From positions 25,511,001 to 25,575,000 of the forward strand of contig NC_089042.1 in the NCBI RefSeq assembly GCF_034140825.1: DNA of 64,000 nt, given 5' to 3'. Positions 11,721 through 23,861 of this stretch are shown piece by piece. The stretch's first letter is position 1. Each line of letters opens with the position of its first letter. The notes under the pieces were generated by a model that searched no databases, had not been told where the DNA came from, and saw only the letters and a list, made by a program, of their open reading frames with translations. The stretch is from Oryza sativa Japonica Group. Taxonomy: Eukaryota; Streptophyta; Magnoliopsida; Poales; Poaceae. The position numbers and the translations under genes are program-made.

Positions 11721-12750
11721 TGTTGAGGAGTGACCCTCTCTAGCGGGAGGACGTGAGACCCTCCTTTGTGAGTTCGGCCAGAGGATTAAGCACGATGATC
11801 AAGAGTGTAATCTCGCCGGGGTTAAGCTTGCAAGGTGGATGGCGATCGAGGTGAAGACGAGAGATTATCCAGGTTCGGGCCGCTGGACCGCGTAACACCC
11901 TACTCCTGTGTGTGGATTTATCTTCGAATTGTTACAAGGAATCCAAAACCTAAGAGAGTCAACTAGGGCTTGGCTAGCTTTCTCCTAGAATTCGAACTCC
12001 CAAGAGTCGTCCCCTTGCTCGCCGGGCAATGTCCTCCTTTTATAGTTCAAGGGGATACCACATGCACCGTCTCTACGCTCCCCTCTTTGGAGAGGGGCCC
12101 ACATGGGCCTGGATTGAACAGCTGCCCATGCCTTGGGCCGAAGGCGAAGTACACGCCTGTCCTCAAGTGGTCCCCAGCGAAGTCCTTCACCTGACATGGG
12201 GGACATCCCCTGTCATTCCCTCATAAATTCTTGGAGACTTCGTGGGTTCATGCGCGTGGGGCGCACCGACCCGCATGTCGATCCCCTGCTGCTGACGGGA
12301 CAGCGCATACCTGCCCCCACGCCACCTAACACAGGGTAGGGCGTGGGTGCGCTGCCGCCTGTCCCATCCCTCTGTCACCGGTCGCAGACCGGTCAATGCT
12401 GCCTGGCGCACGTCATTCGTCGGGCGGCGCACGATCAGCCACGCTGCATTAAATGCAATGGGGGCGGTTGGGGTGCCGCCCATAAATGCGCTTGGCAGCG
12501 CCCCCGTCTCTGCCCACTTGATTCCTCACGTGGCTGCCACGTGGCGGTCGAGTGAGAGCCTCGGGGCAACGCAGCCCCTCGGGTCCGAGGGGTACGACAG
12601 GATACCCCGAGCCCCCTGGGGAGACACGGGCGCCCCTTGGCTATTCGTTATCCGCGCGTCCGTGGGGGGTTCGGGCCGCGCGGCCACGTGGCTGGGGGGA
12701 AAGGACTCCTTCCCCTCAGCATAGGTACCCTCGGTCCCATATCACCAACA
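11721..12750. mobile_element. Solo LTR of an LTR retrotransposon
   Basis: The element starts TGTTGAGGAGTGACC and ends ATCACCAACA, giving TGTTG/CAACA terminal inverted repeats. It is flanked by a perfect 5-bp target duplication ATATG (11716-11720 and 12751-12755). It is about 1,030 bp long, and no internal retroelement domain or second LTR adjoins it, so it is a solo LTR left by recombination between two LTRs. The length and a GC-rich 3' half suggest a Ty3/Gypsy-type rice family, but that is inference. The intact duplication suggests a fairly recent event. Confidence 0.85.
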
Positions 12751-12755
12751 ATATG

Positions 12756-13646
12756 TTTTTTCCTTGTTTCAGAAAGTCCAATTAAATTGCAATTGGCATA
12801 GAGTAATATTGTTGGCAAAGAAGTATGAAAAGAGGCACATGAAATCTTTTTCCTTTCTACAGTATCTCTTTATTAAAGGAGAACACACGCTTGCATAGTT
12901 GCATTGCTCAATTAGCCACAGGAGTCTTTGAATTCTCCATTCTGCCTTTCAATAAAGACAATACACCATTTCTACAAGAAAAAATCATATAGAAACGAAA
13001 CAACATAAGCAAAGTGCCGTGCTTTCTAATTGCACCCGCCAAGATGGTACACTCAAATACAAGTTGCAAAAACCAAAATCCAGAATGCACATAACAGTAA
13101 GAATTCAAAAAGAGTACGCGCTAACAGAGCTAAACCACCATATTCTGAAGGCTGACTGTACTGAAGAAGCCCCAAGTCATGAGCAGAAGGTTAAGCTATG
13201 CGACATCTTGTATCCTGAAGAAGAATTTAACAGATACAGTTGAATATATTGATCTCCAAAAGAATCAATCAGCAAATCAAAACAGGAAAGGACAGCAATC
13301 TTGATTATGGTTGTATTAACACTTTTCTTATGGATAGCCTGGATAGGTTGCAGATAGGCCTATGGGATTCAACAGTATAGTATAACCTTCTGTTCACCTA
13401 GCCAGAATCATAAGAAATTACACAGCTTGCTGATTCTTTGGTCTAAGGTTATTCAAAGCTGAAATATCATAGTAGAAAGGAGAGCAAATAAGCCTGATTT
13501 GATCTAAGCATATCTCTGTTCTACAACAGAAACCTGCTGCCCCATCACCAAAGAGCAGGCTCTGGGCAAATCATATAACCGGTACTGATGACAGTAAGCA
13601 ACTGAAGAGGAGAACAATTGTTCACTGCTCACCTAGCCTCCATATA
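12756..13646. other. 3' flank of the LRR gene
   Basis: No ORF of merit is present. The part from about 13250 to 13646 is the likely 3' UTR of the minus-strand LRR gene. The rest is A/T-rich intergenic sequence between that gene and the solo LTR. Confidence 0.4.
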
Positions 13647-15750
13647 TCATGTTGCATTGTCTATCCGGTCATGCTTTCTTTTGTTAGGCCTGGAGAAAAA
13701 GCAAAAGTGGACCCAGGTCTTCTTTGGCTTCATTGGCTCTGACTTTGTAGTTCTCTTGGAAGCATCAGACATGTATTGAACGACAGCCTACACAACATAA
13801 AAAAAGAAGTCACTAAACTACATAAAGAATGATGACCAATATATAACTCAAGGAAAATTAGTGAGAAATACCTGAGCTCCCTTTAAAGCTATATCCCTTG
13901 GTGGCACTTGTAAAGGGTTCTCTTCTGCACGGAGCACACGGAGATGCTTTAGGTTTCCAAAAGAATCCGGAAGAACCCTAATCTGATTGTTGCTCATATC
14001 CAACTCTTCCAGCATCTCAAGGTTGCCAATAGAGCGAGGCAGATATTGTAGGTCAGCAAAATTGTTCCCAACGTTCAGTTTAATGAGAGAGGTAGCAAAG
14101 CAGAAGTTCTCAGGGATTGACTCGAGCTCGTTGAAGCTCACATCGACCTCCTTCAGTTTAGTGAGAGAGGCCATTGTAGTTGGAAGGCTCCTGAGATTGT
14201 TATATCTCACGGAGAGGATCTCTAGAGGCTCTAGCTTTCCAACCGCCTCAGGAAGAGCCTTTAGGTGATTATAACCTGCCTGCAGTTCAACCAGTGAAAC
14301 ACAGTGACCAATGGTGTAAGGCAACTCATCAAGGTCGTTTGTCTCGACAATTAGCTTCTTCAGTCGTGTAAGGCTTCCTATTGAATCAGGGAGTGACGAA
14401 AGCCCGTTGGAACCCACATCAAGCTCCTCAAGATTTAACAGCCTGCCAATGCTAGAAGGCAATGACGAGAGCTGATTACCTCTCATGTTGAGGTAAATCA
14501 AGCTGCGGAGATCCCCAATTGATTCAGGGAGCTGACTGATTCGATTAGCATGAATATCAAGCTTGGCCAAAGAAAAGAGCTTCCCGATTGCGTCTGGCAA
14601 AGCCAGCAGCCGGTTTTCCGAAATATCAAGGGTAACTAGCCCAGTGAGCTTTCCAATTGAATCAGGTAGCCACTCAATCTGCGCCATGAGTTTGCCTTGA
14701 AGGTTAAGATCCCGAGCACCTTTCTTCGCAGATACCTCAATCATGCTAGCTAGCTTAATAAGGCTCAATTTCTCATTATCATCCCCTACAATTCCAATCA
14801 TCAACCAATGAATCAGTCCATACACAAACAATTCCAACTCTAATATTTAACATGTTCAATTAATTATCCAATTAACAAACATTGTCTAGTTTGATAGCTA
14901 AGAAACATTCAATTTTGTAGGCATAGAGTGTATAAACAATCGCCGCACATGCTTCCAACGTATGACTTTTCACTCATAAAACATCTAATAATTCCCAAGA
15001 AAGTACACCAAACCAATTCATTTCACCACAATTCTGGCAAACAGAAGCAATTCAAAAGCAGAAAGTGCTCTCACCATAATTGCCATCCGCTCGTACCGCG
15101 ACGGAATTCGCTTCGACGGGTCCTCGCGGCAGATGGGAATTCGTCGCCGCAGCTCCACCATCCCACATTGCTGCCTTCGCCTTCCTGACATAGCTGTCGT
15201 CCATGGAGACGCGCCCCGTGCTCGTGCTCGTCCCCGCCACCCTGCTCGCCGTGAACCCATTGGTGCCCGACGAGGCGTGGCGCTCGGCGTTGCCCACGGC
15301 GGACGACGACGACGAGCCGGCGGCAGCGGTGCTGGTGGTGGTGGTGGCGGCAGCGGGTGCGGCGATGCGCGGCGCGGCGCGGGTGGAGGTGGAGGGGAGG
15401 CACTGGGAGGCGCGCTGGATGAGGTCGTCGAAGAGGGTGTGGAGCGCCTCGAGCTCGAGGAGGCGCGCGGCGTCGCGCTTCTGCTCGCGGCACTGGAACC
15501 CGGCGAGCGCGCGGTGCATCTCCTGGGCGACGCAGAGGAGCTCGTCGGGCACGGCGGGGGACCTGCGCAGCCGCGCCACGGCGTCGGCGCGCGCCCGCTC
15601 CTCCCGGTCGGCCGCCGCCGCCAGCGCCTCCGCCGCCTCCACCTCCTCCACCGCCGGCCGCGCCGGCAGCGACCGGTGCAGCCGCATCACCTCCCCGACC
15701 AACCCATCCACCGTGTCGAACACCCCGGCCTCCACCCCCACGGCGCCCAT
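13647..15750 (-). CDS. Plant intracellular Ras-group-related LRR protein
   Basis: Three exons (15750-15075, 14785-13872, 13787-13647) splice in frame to 576 aa. All introns are GT-AG and the phases agree (N-Y-G-D-D-N across intron 1). Residues 1-225 (exon 1) hold an acidic helical N-terminus and an Ala/Thr/Ser-rich linker. Exon 2 carries a [15 protein letters not shown] lead-in and about twelve LRRs of about 23 residues with the [19 protein letters not shown] pattern, roughly residues 250-525. The last exon encodes a basic tail containing [10 protein letters not shown] and ends [10 protein letters not shown]. This architecture is that of the plant PIRL/IRL family, related to animal SHOC2-type Ras-group LRR proteins. 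They act as cytosolic scaffolds; some Arabidopsis members are needed for pollen development. I do not assign a rice IRL number. Upstream DNA holds GAA, CT and GA microsatellites that may lie in the 5' UTR or promoter. Confidence 0.93.
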
Positions 15751-15973
15751 TTCCTCAACTCAGCAAAGCGGAATCCGATCTCCTTCCTCACCGCGGCGAC
15801 GAACACCCGCAAGGGGATCTCCCTCTCCCCCTCTTTATGCTCGAATCCGCCTCTCGCCGCTGCTCTTTCTCGCCATCGCCAACTGCTCGTCACGTGTCGC
15901 CCGTGGTCACCTCGGATGCCTTGAGGATAAGAACCACAGGTGTGTGACGCAGATCAAAGCTTTTGGACCCCAG

Positions 15974-16189
15974 AAAAAAGAAGAAGAAGAAGAAGAAGAA
16001 AGCGAGCAACAACTTTTTCTGCAACACCAGTAACTCTAGATCGATCCAAGAACGAAAGAATTGCCTCCCCAAATGCGAATCTACCAACCTCAAGAACTCA
16101 CTCACAAACACTCCCCCAACCAAGAATCACCAAAAAAGGAGAACAAAACACACACAAATGACAAGATCCTGTCGAATTGGAGCAAAATT

Positions 16190-16243
<54 letters not shown>

Positions 16244-16416
16244 CGAGCTTTGTGCCGTGGGTTGTTCTTGCTGTTCTTGGGATGGGGAAATTGGAAAAAA
16301 AAAAAGAAAAACCAGAAGCACAAAGCTCCAATCTTCTTCCACGTTAGAACAACGCAACGGATAGGAATGGAGGATGCAGCAGCAGCTTGCCTTGGGATGA
16401 GAGAGAGAGAGAGAGA
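15974..16416. repeat. GAA, CT and GA microsatellites upstream of the LRR gene
   Basis: A GAA tract lies at about 15974-16000, a long CT tract at about 16195-16240, and a short GA tract at about 16396-16416. They lie 220-670 bp upstream of the LRR start codon. CT/GA tracts are common in rice promoters and 5' UTRs. Confidence 0.85.
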
Positions 16417-17830
16417 TGGAAGGATGGATGGACAGTGCTGTCCTGTCCTATCTCATCATCTCCTTATTATACCACTCGGTTTGGTTGTTTTGGTTGGTTG
16501 ATTGATTCATTTTTTGGTTGCTGGTTTTCTTGGGAGAAAGATTGGTGAGCAGAAATGTAAAAAGTGACCAGCTTTTTTCTTTTGATCCCTCCTTGAACCG
16601 GAAGGAGGTGTGTAGGGTAGATTTGGTTGGTGGTATCTGTGTGGGTTTCAGATGCTAAAACATTGTTCAAATCCTACGTTAACCATGTTGATGTTCCTAT
16701 ATCCTACATTAACATTGTTCAGGAGTGTGTGCATGACGTTTTCAACCACAGTAGTACAGTGCCCAACAGGTTAGTAGTACTGAATATCTCCAAATTTGTG
16801 TTGAGTATTTACGTTGTCGACGAATTCAGGCACGGTAAAAAGAAACTCGAGAGGAGCACGAGCGTCGTAGAATAGTAATCCTTGAAAGAGAAATCTAAGA
16901 TCAAGACAATAAAAAAAAAAGCCTTTTCTGCATATTTACGGTGACATGTTTTGATAGTGCAGTGACAAATGGTCTGTGGTTACAACTCTAAGGTCTCGTG
17001 TTTAATCCTTAACACGCATACAATTTCTTCTTAGAAAATATATTGATTTTATTTTTTAAAAGAACAGATATAGCGGCTTAGATTAAAATGTATCCATTTA
17101 AATTGCACCTTTAATTATTAGTAGTATTGATTTCTAATCATATTATAATTTTGGGTTAAAAAAGGGCCGGTTACAACTTAACTACGAATTTTAAAACTAA
17201 AGTAATAATGTAGTACTAAATTAAGAGTCCAAAATAGATACGGTTTTATATGTATTAATTCCGAATTACGAAAGTAATATATTGATATTCTCAACTGTTT
17301 GTTTTATTTAACACAGGCTCTTAATACGGTATACAATTATGATTATACGATCCATCTGATTAATAGGTAGCAGATCTTTTTTATTAATGCGAAAAATTTC
17401 TTGGAGCATCCAATTGATATATAGATATATAGATACATTGAGACGATTTACCTCTCTATCTTATTTACTTCATTTATTGGTGACGTTCTTCATCCATGGG
17501 AACGTGTTATCCTCATAATAAATCGAGAATTGGGGAATAATCCCTCGGAAACCCCACATTCTCTACGTAAGCTTCACCAAAAGAAAGCCACGTTATAGGC
17601 CTTTTTGACAAAGTTTCGGATCATGGATTTAAAGTTTGTGTATTAAATTATAATAGTTTAGAATTTGCAATTCATCTAAAATAAGATCAAAATGATTCAT
17701 CGAATAACGAGAGACCTTATCTTTTTCTCCTTGTACTCCGTCTAAAAACTCAATTCTAACTACAAACCTGAATAAGTGTTTATTAATTCTAACTATGAAT
17801 CTAAAATAAGTGTTTGTTTAGACTTATAGG
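16417..17830. other. A/T-rich intergenic DNA
   Basis: No gene is supported. A short segment at about 16950-17045 shares the phrases GTGTTTAATCC, ACACGC and ACAATTTCTT with the probable SINE at 52039-52147 and may be a decayed relative. The rest has no recognised feature. Confidence 0.35.
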
Positions 17831-18045
17831 ATGCCATCGTTTGACATGTTGGTGGAATAAGCCAAACAACATATTTGCAAACGAAAAGTAATTTGTGAAT
17901 AAAACTTTTATATATGTGTTCTTAGTGATCTAAAAGCAAAGGCTAAAAAATAAAATTCGATAAGAAACCTCAAAATCAACTTTAAATTTAACGTTGAAAA
18001 TTCAAATTTTGGCTGATAAGCATATGAATATGCCAAACGATGGGG
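17831..18045. mobile_element. MITE, CATCGTTTGGCTTAT family
   Basis: Terminal repeats GCCATCGTTTGACA and TGCCAAACGATGGG are inverted. The interior shares AATTTGTGAATAAAACTTTTAT, GATCTAAAAGCAAAGGCT and TTCAAATTTTGGCTGATAAG with the copies at 3791-3974 and 27756-27962. Confidence 0.75.
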
Positions 18046-18637
18046 AACATAGATAGGATTTGAATTATTTTAGGACAAAGGTTGGCATGGCTGGGGATAC
18101 TGAGCTTGTTGCCACCTTGGCCACCACAACATATTTTTTTGGAGGTTAAGCGGTTGCACTTGCACACATGCTGCTGCGTGCTGGCCCTGCCTACGGATAA
18201 CGCCATCCTGCCAGCCACTTCTGAGCTTTGTGCAGCTGGGGCTATAGATCAACTTGTTGCACGAGCTCATGGCCTCCCTTGGGGCTGTCACTGGCATGTG
18301 GGGCCAGCTAGGCGCATGGCCCACATGGCAGTCTCTCTGTTCCGAGCTGAAGCATTGGGCTTAGCCGATCGGTGAATGATAGATGGTGAGATGCAGTTTG
18401 CAGATGAACAGATGCTTCTCTTTGGCGATCCTAGCTGGTCCCTGTTTCTCTCTCTCTTTTATCTTTTCTTTTGTTCCCCTTGGTAGTACTGAGCAGCACA
18501 TGCAGGGAGATGAGAGGAGAGGAGATGAGATCTCTAGGCTGTATTCTGAAGAAACAGCCTAGGTTGCATAGTGTCTCCACTCTCTTAACAGGTGTCAAAA
18601 TGGCTGACTAGATTTGCTTGATGTAGATCCCAATATA
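18046..18637. other. Intergenic, no supported gene
   Basis: An open frame at 18082-18375 (97 codons, plus strand) has more balanced base use than its surroundings but no recognisable domain, so I do not call it. A purine-rich GGAGATGAGAGGAGAGGAG stretch lies near 18507-18530. Confidence 0.35.
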
Positions 18638-18873
18638 CTCTCTCCGTTTTAAAAATGTTTGACACCGTTGACTTTCTAGTACGTGTTTGACCATTCATCC
18701 TATTCAAAAAATTTAAATAACTATTTATTATTTTCATATCATTTGATTCATTGTTAAATATACTTTCATGTACACATATAGTTTTACATATTTCACAAAC
18801 TTTTATGAATAAGACGAACGGTTAAACATGTGTTAAAAAGTCAACGGTGTTAAACATTTTGAAATGGAGGGAG
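18638..18873. mobile_element. Stowaway-like MITE
   Basis: Inverted ends read CTCTCTCCGTTTTAAAAATG and CATTTTGAAATGGAGGGAG. Inner arms also pair: TTTGACACCGTTGACTTTC with AAAAGTCAACGGTGTTAAAC. A TA precedes the left end, as expected for Stowaway insertions, but the right flank is CA. Confidence 0.75.
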
Positions 18874-19241
18874 CATGTGCTGTGCTGCAGCTGCAGGAGA
18901 CTGACACGATCTGTAGACAGGTTGCTATCGTTGGGAGTATGTGCAATACTCCCAATAAGTTCATTTTTAGTCTTCCCATTTGTTTTAAAATATTTTTTTA
19001 AATAATTATTGTATCTAAGTTTGTAATAATAAAGAGTAAATGCATTGCTAGTACTAGTAGATAAAAGGAGAAATAATTGTATTAGGATTTGATATAGTAG
19101 GGGTATTCTAGTTTTTTATTTTTTTTTCTATTGGTATGTGTGAAATAAGTAAAAAATAAAGTTATTTTGGGACAAGAGGAATCCTGCATTTACAGCTTAT
19201 TCGTCTATCAACGGCAACCAAAATATGAATTTAAAATCTTA

Positions 19242-19491
19242 GGTGGTGTTCTTTTCTCCTGAAAATGAAGATGAAGATTAAGTTTTTTACGCAAAAATAA
19301 TGTGGTATTAACGTATGATTGATTGAGTTTTAATTAAAATAAACTTAAAGAATAGATTAATATAATATTTTAGAGCAACTTTCATATAGAAAGTTTTCAC
19401 ACGAAACGCATCGTTTAGCATTTGAAAAGCGTGCTACGAAAATCTTAATTTTTATCCAACTCTTGTTAGAGAAAAGAACGGGACCAAGGTT
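19242..19491. mobile_element. MITE with GTTCTTTTCTC ends
   Basis: Left end GGTGGTGTTCTTTTCTCC and right end AGAGAAAAGAACGGG are inverted repeats, and TTA precedes the left end. The interior (ACTTTCATATAGAAAGTTTTC, GCATTTGAAAAGCGTGC) matches the copy at 51923-52237 in inverted orientation. Confidence 0.7.
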
Positions 19492-19610
19492 GATTTTGAT
19501 GGGTTTCTTTACATTGGCCTCTACTCCTAAGTTGCTAAAATAGACATAAAAGTTTTATCCACAAATTATTTTTAACCGTTAAAAACCATTAATGCTTATA
19601 ATCAGCTGTA

Positions 19611-19800
19611 CTCCCTCCGTTCAAAAAAATTAACATACCCCTCTTAGGACTATGAATCTGGACTACTCTTTGTCTAGATTCATTGTTCTAGAAGGGGTCC
19701 TAGGGAGATTTTTTTTTTGGACTCGGACTACTTTTTGTCCAGATTTATTGTCCTAGGAGGAGGGGGTCCTAGGTTAAGTTTTTTTTAAGGACGGAGGAAG
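19611..19800. mobile_element. Stowaway-like MITE with TA duplication
   Basis: The left end is CTCCCTCCGTTC and the right end GGACGGAGGAAG, with TA on both sides. The interior has a partly repeated phrase (GACTACTCTTTGTCTAGATTCATTG and GACTACTTTTTGTCCAGATTTATTG). Confidence 0.75.
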
Positions 19801-20107
19801 TACGTGGCATTTTTTTAATGTGCTTCAACCATATTTTTTCTTGATGTTTCTATCTTGGAGAGGTTGAAAACTTGGAAGTACTGCTACCGCCCAGTTCAGC
19901 AGTTTAATTCTGCAGAAATTGCAGGTGAACGGATTGGCAGGGAATACGGTTGAGGAGAGCAAATCACGCTCTTTAATGAACATCTGCTGGACAACCTCTG
20001 GCTTTTCCGGTAACGGTCGTTGTCAGGTTCAGGTGGGTACTCATCACACATGTCTGAAGTACTGGCCACTAGGAGGTGAAGTTAGGTCTTCATTTTGACA
20101 CTCAACT

Positions 20108-20252
20108 TGGCGTGCGTTTTTACGCCAAAATTATAACTTTGGTTGAAATAAAAACGATGTGATGGAAAAGTTAGAAGTTTGTGTGTTGAAAAAATTTTGA
20201 TGTGATGGAAAAGTTGAAACTTTGAAGAAAAATTTTGAAACTAAACTCGGCC
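20108..20252 (-). mobile_element. MITE, GTTTAGTTCCAAACTTTTTC family, copy 1
   Basis: In reverse orientation it shows ACGCCAAAATTATAACTTTGG, GATGTGATGGAAAAGTTAGAAG and TTTTGAAACTAAACTCGGCC. It matches four other copies in this window. It lies 100 bp from copy 2, which is in the opposite orientation. Confidence 0.7.
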
Positions 20253-20352
20253 TTCGAAACTTACCTTCTGAACCCAACAGCTAACACAGAGTTTATACAA
20301 TTTTGAGAACTTCCTTTTCTGAACCCAATAGCTAACCGGAAAAAATGGTCAA

Positions 20353-20500
20353 GGCCGTGATTAGTTTCAAAGTTTTTCTTCAAACTTCCAACTTTTCCAT
20401 CACATCAAAACTTTTCTACACACACAAACTTCCAACTTTTTCGTCACATCGTTCCAATTTCAAATAAACTTCCAATTTTAGTGTGAATTAAACACAGCCC
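20353..20500 (+). mobile_element. MITE, GTTTAGTTCCAAACTTTTTC family, copy 2
   Basis: It runs from GGCCGTGATTAGTTTCAAAG to GTGTGAATTAAACACAGCCC with the family interior CAACTTTTCCATCACATC and TTTTTCGTCACATCGTTCC. The left part of the family is shared with copies at 46256, 48021 and, inverted, 20108 and 57641. Confidence 0.75.
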
Positions 20501-20844
20501 AAGACAGAAGAGGTGTCTCTGATACTGAAGAAGTTGCCATGAAGCCATTTGTGGCATAAGCTAGATCTAATATAAGTCCATGTTACTACATGCCAAGACA
20601 CGCAAATGGCAGGCTCAGATCACCTTTGATGCTCAATGATTCGATTAAGAGGAATCAGATGGCTGCAGAGACTACACTGCCTGGTAGCTACCTTACACCA
20701 TAAAAAGAGAGGAGTATCTTTCCTCATTTTTGGACACTGCAGGATTTCATGAAGCACCCAAGCTTGAATCACATCTAAGGCTAAAAAATGCTACTATTGG
20801 TGTACCATCCACGATTATTCTTGTCAACTTCTGTAGCCCATATC

Positions 20845-22326
20845 TCACTTCTTTGCCTTGGAGAAGCGAAGGCACCTGTATTTCTCACCACTGACTGTGA
20901 TTTCCAGGGCCCCGTCTTGGTTATCCTGGCTTGAAGCAGTTCCCATGAGGACACTCTTTTCTTTCTCCAAGTTCTCCCTTTCAATTTTCAGCCTTGCTTC
21001 TTGTCGCGCAATTTCTGCCTGCAAAAGACCAAGTATGTAATGCCATATTCAGTAGTGTCACCATGCAAAAAACAGCAGTCGAAGCAAAACATCAGGACTG
21101 AAAAATGGATCACTCAATTATGTATGGACACTCTCTAGGCACTCGACTAGTAGATCTTTAGTTGAATAATTAACTTTGTTAGTCTGCGAGTGACCAAAAC
21201 TATGTGCAGATTCACAAGCAAATTATATTGTACAACTGTTAGGGGTGCATGGACTATGAAAATGTTTACAGAATCAGGACCGCTTGTAGTCCACATCTAC
21301 CCCTTTCAAATCATGTTACTCTCTCTTCCAGATGCGCTATTAGTCTGCTAGTATTGGCATTCCGAGTCATTTGTTTCCTCGGAAGATTCTATCCTCTCCC
21401 AAAAGAAACCACATCAATCAAATAGCTATATAGTTCCTAAGACAATGTGCCAATTTTTTTCTCTGCTGGAAACATCAATATCAGGTCATAACTTTAAATA
21501 ATAAAAAGGCCACAGAAATTCTAATTCTGTGTATGAGCCACACCATACAACTAAAAAGGCATGGACATTCCTGCTTATGAACTCAAAGGAGACTAGAACG
21601 ATACGTTCTTTTCTGCTCGCTTGATGACTACTAGATGAAACAGTGCTCCTTAAATAGTATTAATCATATTAATACTATGATTAATATGCTTCCTACTTAT
21701 TAGGCATTTCTTGCATCCTTATCTCCGCTTTTCGCTTTTGGATGGTCGTCTATATTCTCTACGTAAACTCAAGGAGGCCAGCTTTATTCCTTTTGCTGCC
21801 CTAGTGACTACAGTGCAAGGTAAGGAATAATCTCTTACAATGTACTTGTTCATCCTAGCAAGGAACTGAAGGGCATTGACAATTTTTTTGACACAGTGAC
21901 ACCAATTCATCAAAGAAACAACCAACTTTGGTATCAACTACTATCATCTTCATCTCAATCACATTTCAAGCCATAATTGTAAGGAACTAACAAGAACAAT
22001 TAAAGCAACAACATACAATTGGGGAAAAAATACCTTGCAACTGCATCAAGATAGAACACTATGAACAGATAATGCAGGGAATAACTGGAACCAAAAAAGG
22101 AGAAAAAGAATTGAGCCGAGAGTCATCGATTGGGGGATTGGTTTACCTCGCGGCGGGATAGCTCGGCCTTCCACGCGGCCTCCCGCTCGGCGACCTCGCG
22201 CTCGCGCTCCTCGATGTAGCTCTGCATCTCCCGCTCCTTCATGATGCGGTCCTGGATGTCCGCGTCCAGCGCCTCCTTCAGCTCCTTCACGAACCTGTCC
22301 ACCACCGCCTTTATCCTCACCGACAT
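20845..22326 (-). CDS. Small conserved plant coiled-coil protein
   Basis: Two exons (22326-22147 and 21018-20845) join in phase 0 over a 1,128-bp intron and give 117 aa. The protein begins MSVRIKAVVDRFVKELKEAL. Residues 20-80 are an almost continuous charged helix (EREMQSYIEEREREVAERE, then RQEARLKIERENLEKEK), a clear coiled-coil prediction. It ends with DGALEITVSGEKYRCLRFSK. I recognise it as a plant family without known function; there is no signal peptide or membrane segment. The start is the first in-frame ATG. The frame stays open upstream (VPAVVGRE) without an ATG, and an out-of-frame upstream ATG at 22397 opens a 9-codon uORF. A non-AUG start or uORF control is therefore possible. Confidence 0.85.
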
Positions 22327-22397
22327 CTCTCTCCCCACCACCGCCGGCACCGCCTCGCCCTCGCCGGTCACTGTCGCCGGCGGCCTCCACCGACCAT

Positions 22398-23861
22398 GGC
22401 TAGGCTAGGGCTTCTTGGCCTTTGCTCTGTTTCGGCGTTGGCGTGGATGAGATGGTGGAGAAGGGGAGGTAGGCTGTCTCAGACTCTCCAATTCTCAGCC
22501 CAGTGGGCCTTTTTCCTTTTCTACGTCCCCTATTTGAGTATTTGCATGGCACATTGTCCAGGAAACTGTTTTGATCTCTCGAGTAGATGTCCTTCTTAAT
22601 TATTTGTTTGAAACCATTTAGACGGTTTTTCAAAATTTAATGACACTCATACAACATATATATCACTCCACAAAATTTTTGGTTCGGACTTAATCCACGC
22701 ATTGAGATATATAAAAAGAAGATAAATTCGAAGTATGAATAGTAGCGTACGGTTCACACATAAATTTGGGAAATTGCTATGCACACGTATGAATTTGATC
22801 AACGGTTGTAAACGGATGCAGTGCATCTGAACATGTTCTCCTTTGATTGATCTATGGTTGCATGTCTCTAGTTGTACATAAGTTGTACAACTGAATCGTA
22901 CGTATAGCAATACTCATAAATTTGTCTTGATCGAATCTGAACTTGAATTTGATGAACTAATAGATGTCACTATACACTACATTATTAAATTTTGGTAGAA
23001 TTTTTCGTAACTATTTGTATTGAATTTGAAAGGAAAAGATACACGTGGGGACATCCTCTTGAGAGAGTAAGAATCCGTTCCCTCCCGTCTTGTCCTTTCT
23101 GTTTCTCATCTCCTTTTGTTGCCTTCTTCTTTGTACTTTTGTTCTTCATCTTTTTGACCGGATTAGCTCTTTCTTTCTTGCACTCCTCTTTCACTGAAAC
23201 CTAGTGGTGTGGTTCAGCATCAGTTGCAAAGAGAAGAAATGCTGCTAAATGCTGGTGTGAAAAGAGTGATGTGTGCTACCATGTTGTCCGTTGCTGCGTA
23301 GTGACATGAATATGTAAGACTGCAATTCTGTATCCATCCACCGGCGTATGGACAGGAAATTTTCAGCTGCCATTTTCATGAGCAGAGCTTTGTCGCAGTC
23401 ACCAGTTTACAAAGCCGACGCGATCCGATCGGTTTTCGTGGTTTTTCGACGTTCCGACGCGGCTCCAAATTAATTTTCGGTTGGAATTTCAGCGAGTTCC
23501 ATGCGAATTTCAACACATTCCACAGGAGCAAAAGCAACTCCAGGCATAAACAAGTGCATTCTGACACAGCATGCATTGCATTGCGTGGGTTTACTTTTCT
23601 TATTCTTTTTACAGCAGTGAGCCAATGATGCATCAAGCAGCACCAGCAGTTGCGAAAAGCATACAGGTTAACTGCAAATGCAGGATCAATTTATTCTAAA
23701 ATCTAAACAGGTTTCAATGAAAATTTACAACGATCGTGTTCGAAGTTTCGATTCCACCCTAGGAGCAGTAAGAAAACACAGTTGATTTGCCGAAACATGT
23801 TTCTGTGCTCCATCTGATTGCAAGAATTATGGCAGTATCAGGTTTTGCCTAAACATTTTCT
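22398..23861. other. Intergenic between the coiled-coil and aminoacylase genes
   Basis: 22398-22520 is the likely promoter or leader of the coiled-coil gene. The rest is A/T-rich with no coding signal. Bases 23690-23861 are probably the 3' UTR of the aminoacylase gene. Confidence 0.4.

Noticed and set aside
11970-12724. Several open frames inside the solo LTR
   Set aside because: They lie wholly within the LTR and show no retroelement or host domain.
15133-16033. Long plus-strand frames opposite the LRR gene's first exon
   Set aside because: They are antisense shadows of a GC-rich exon; the minus-strand frame continues correctly across splice sites.
18082-18375. 97-codon open frame on the plus strand
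   Set aside because: Balanced composition but no similarity I recognise and no supporting signals; kept only as a remark.
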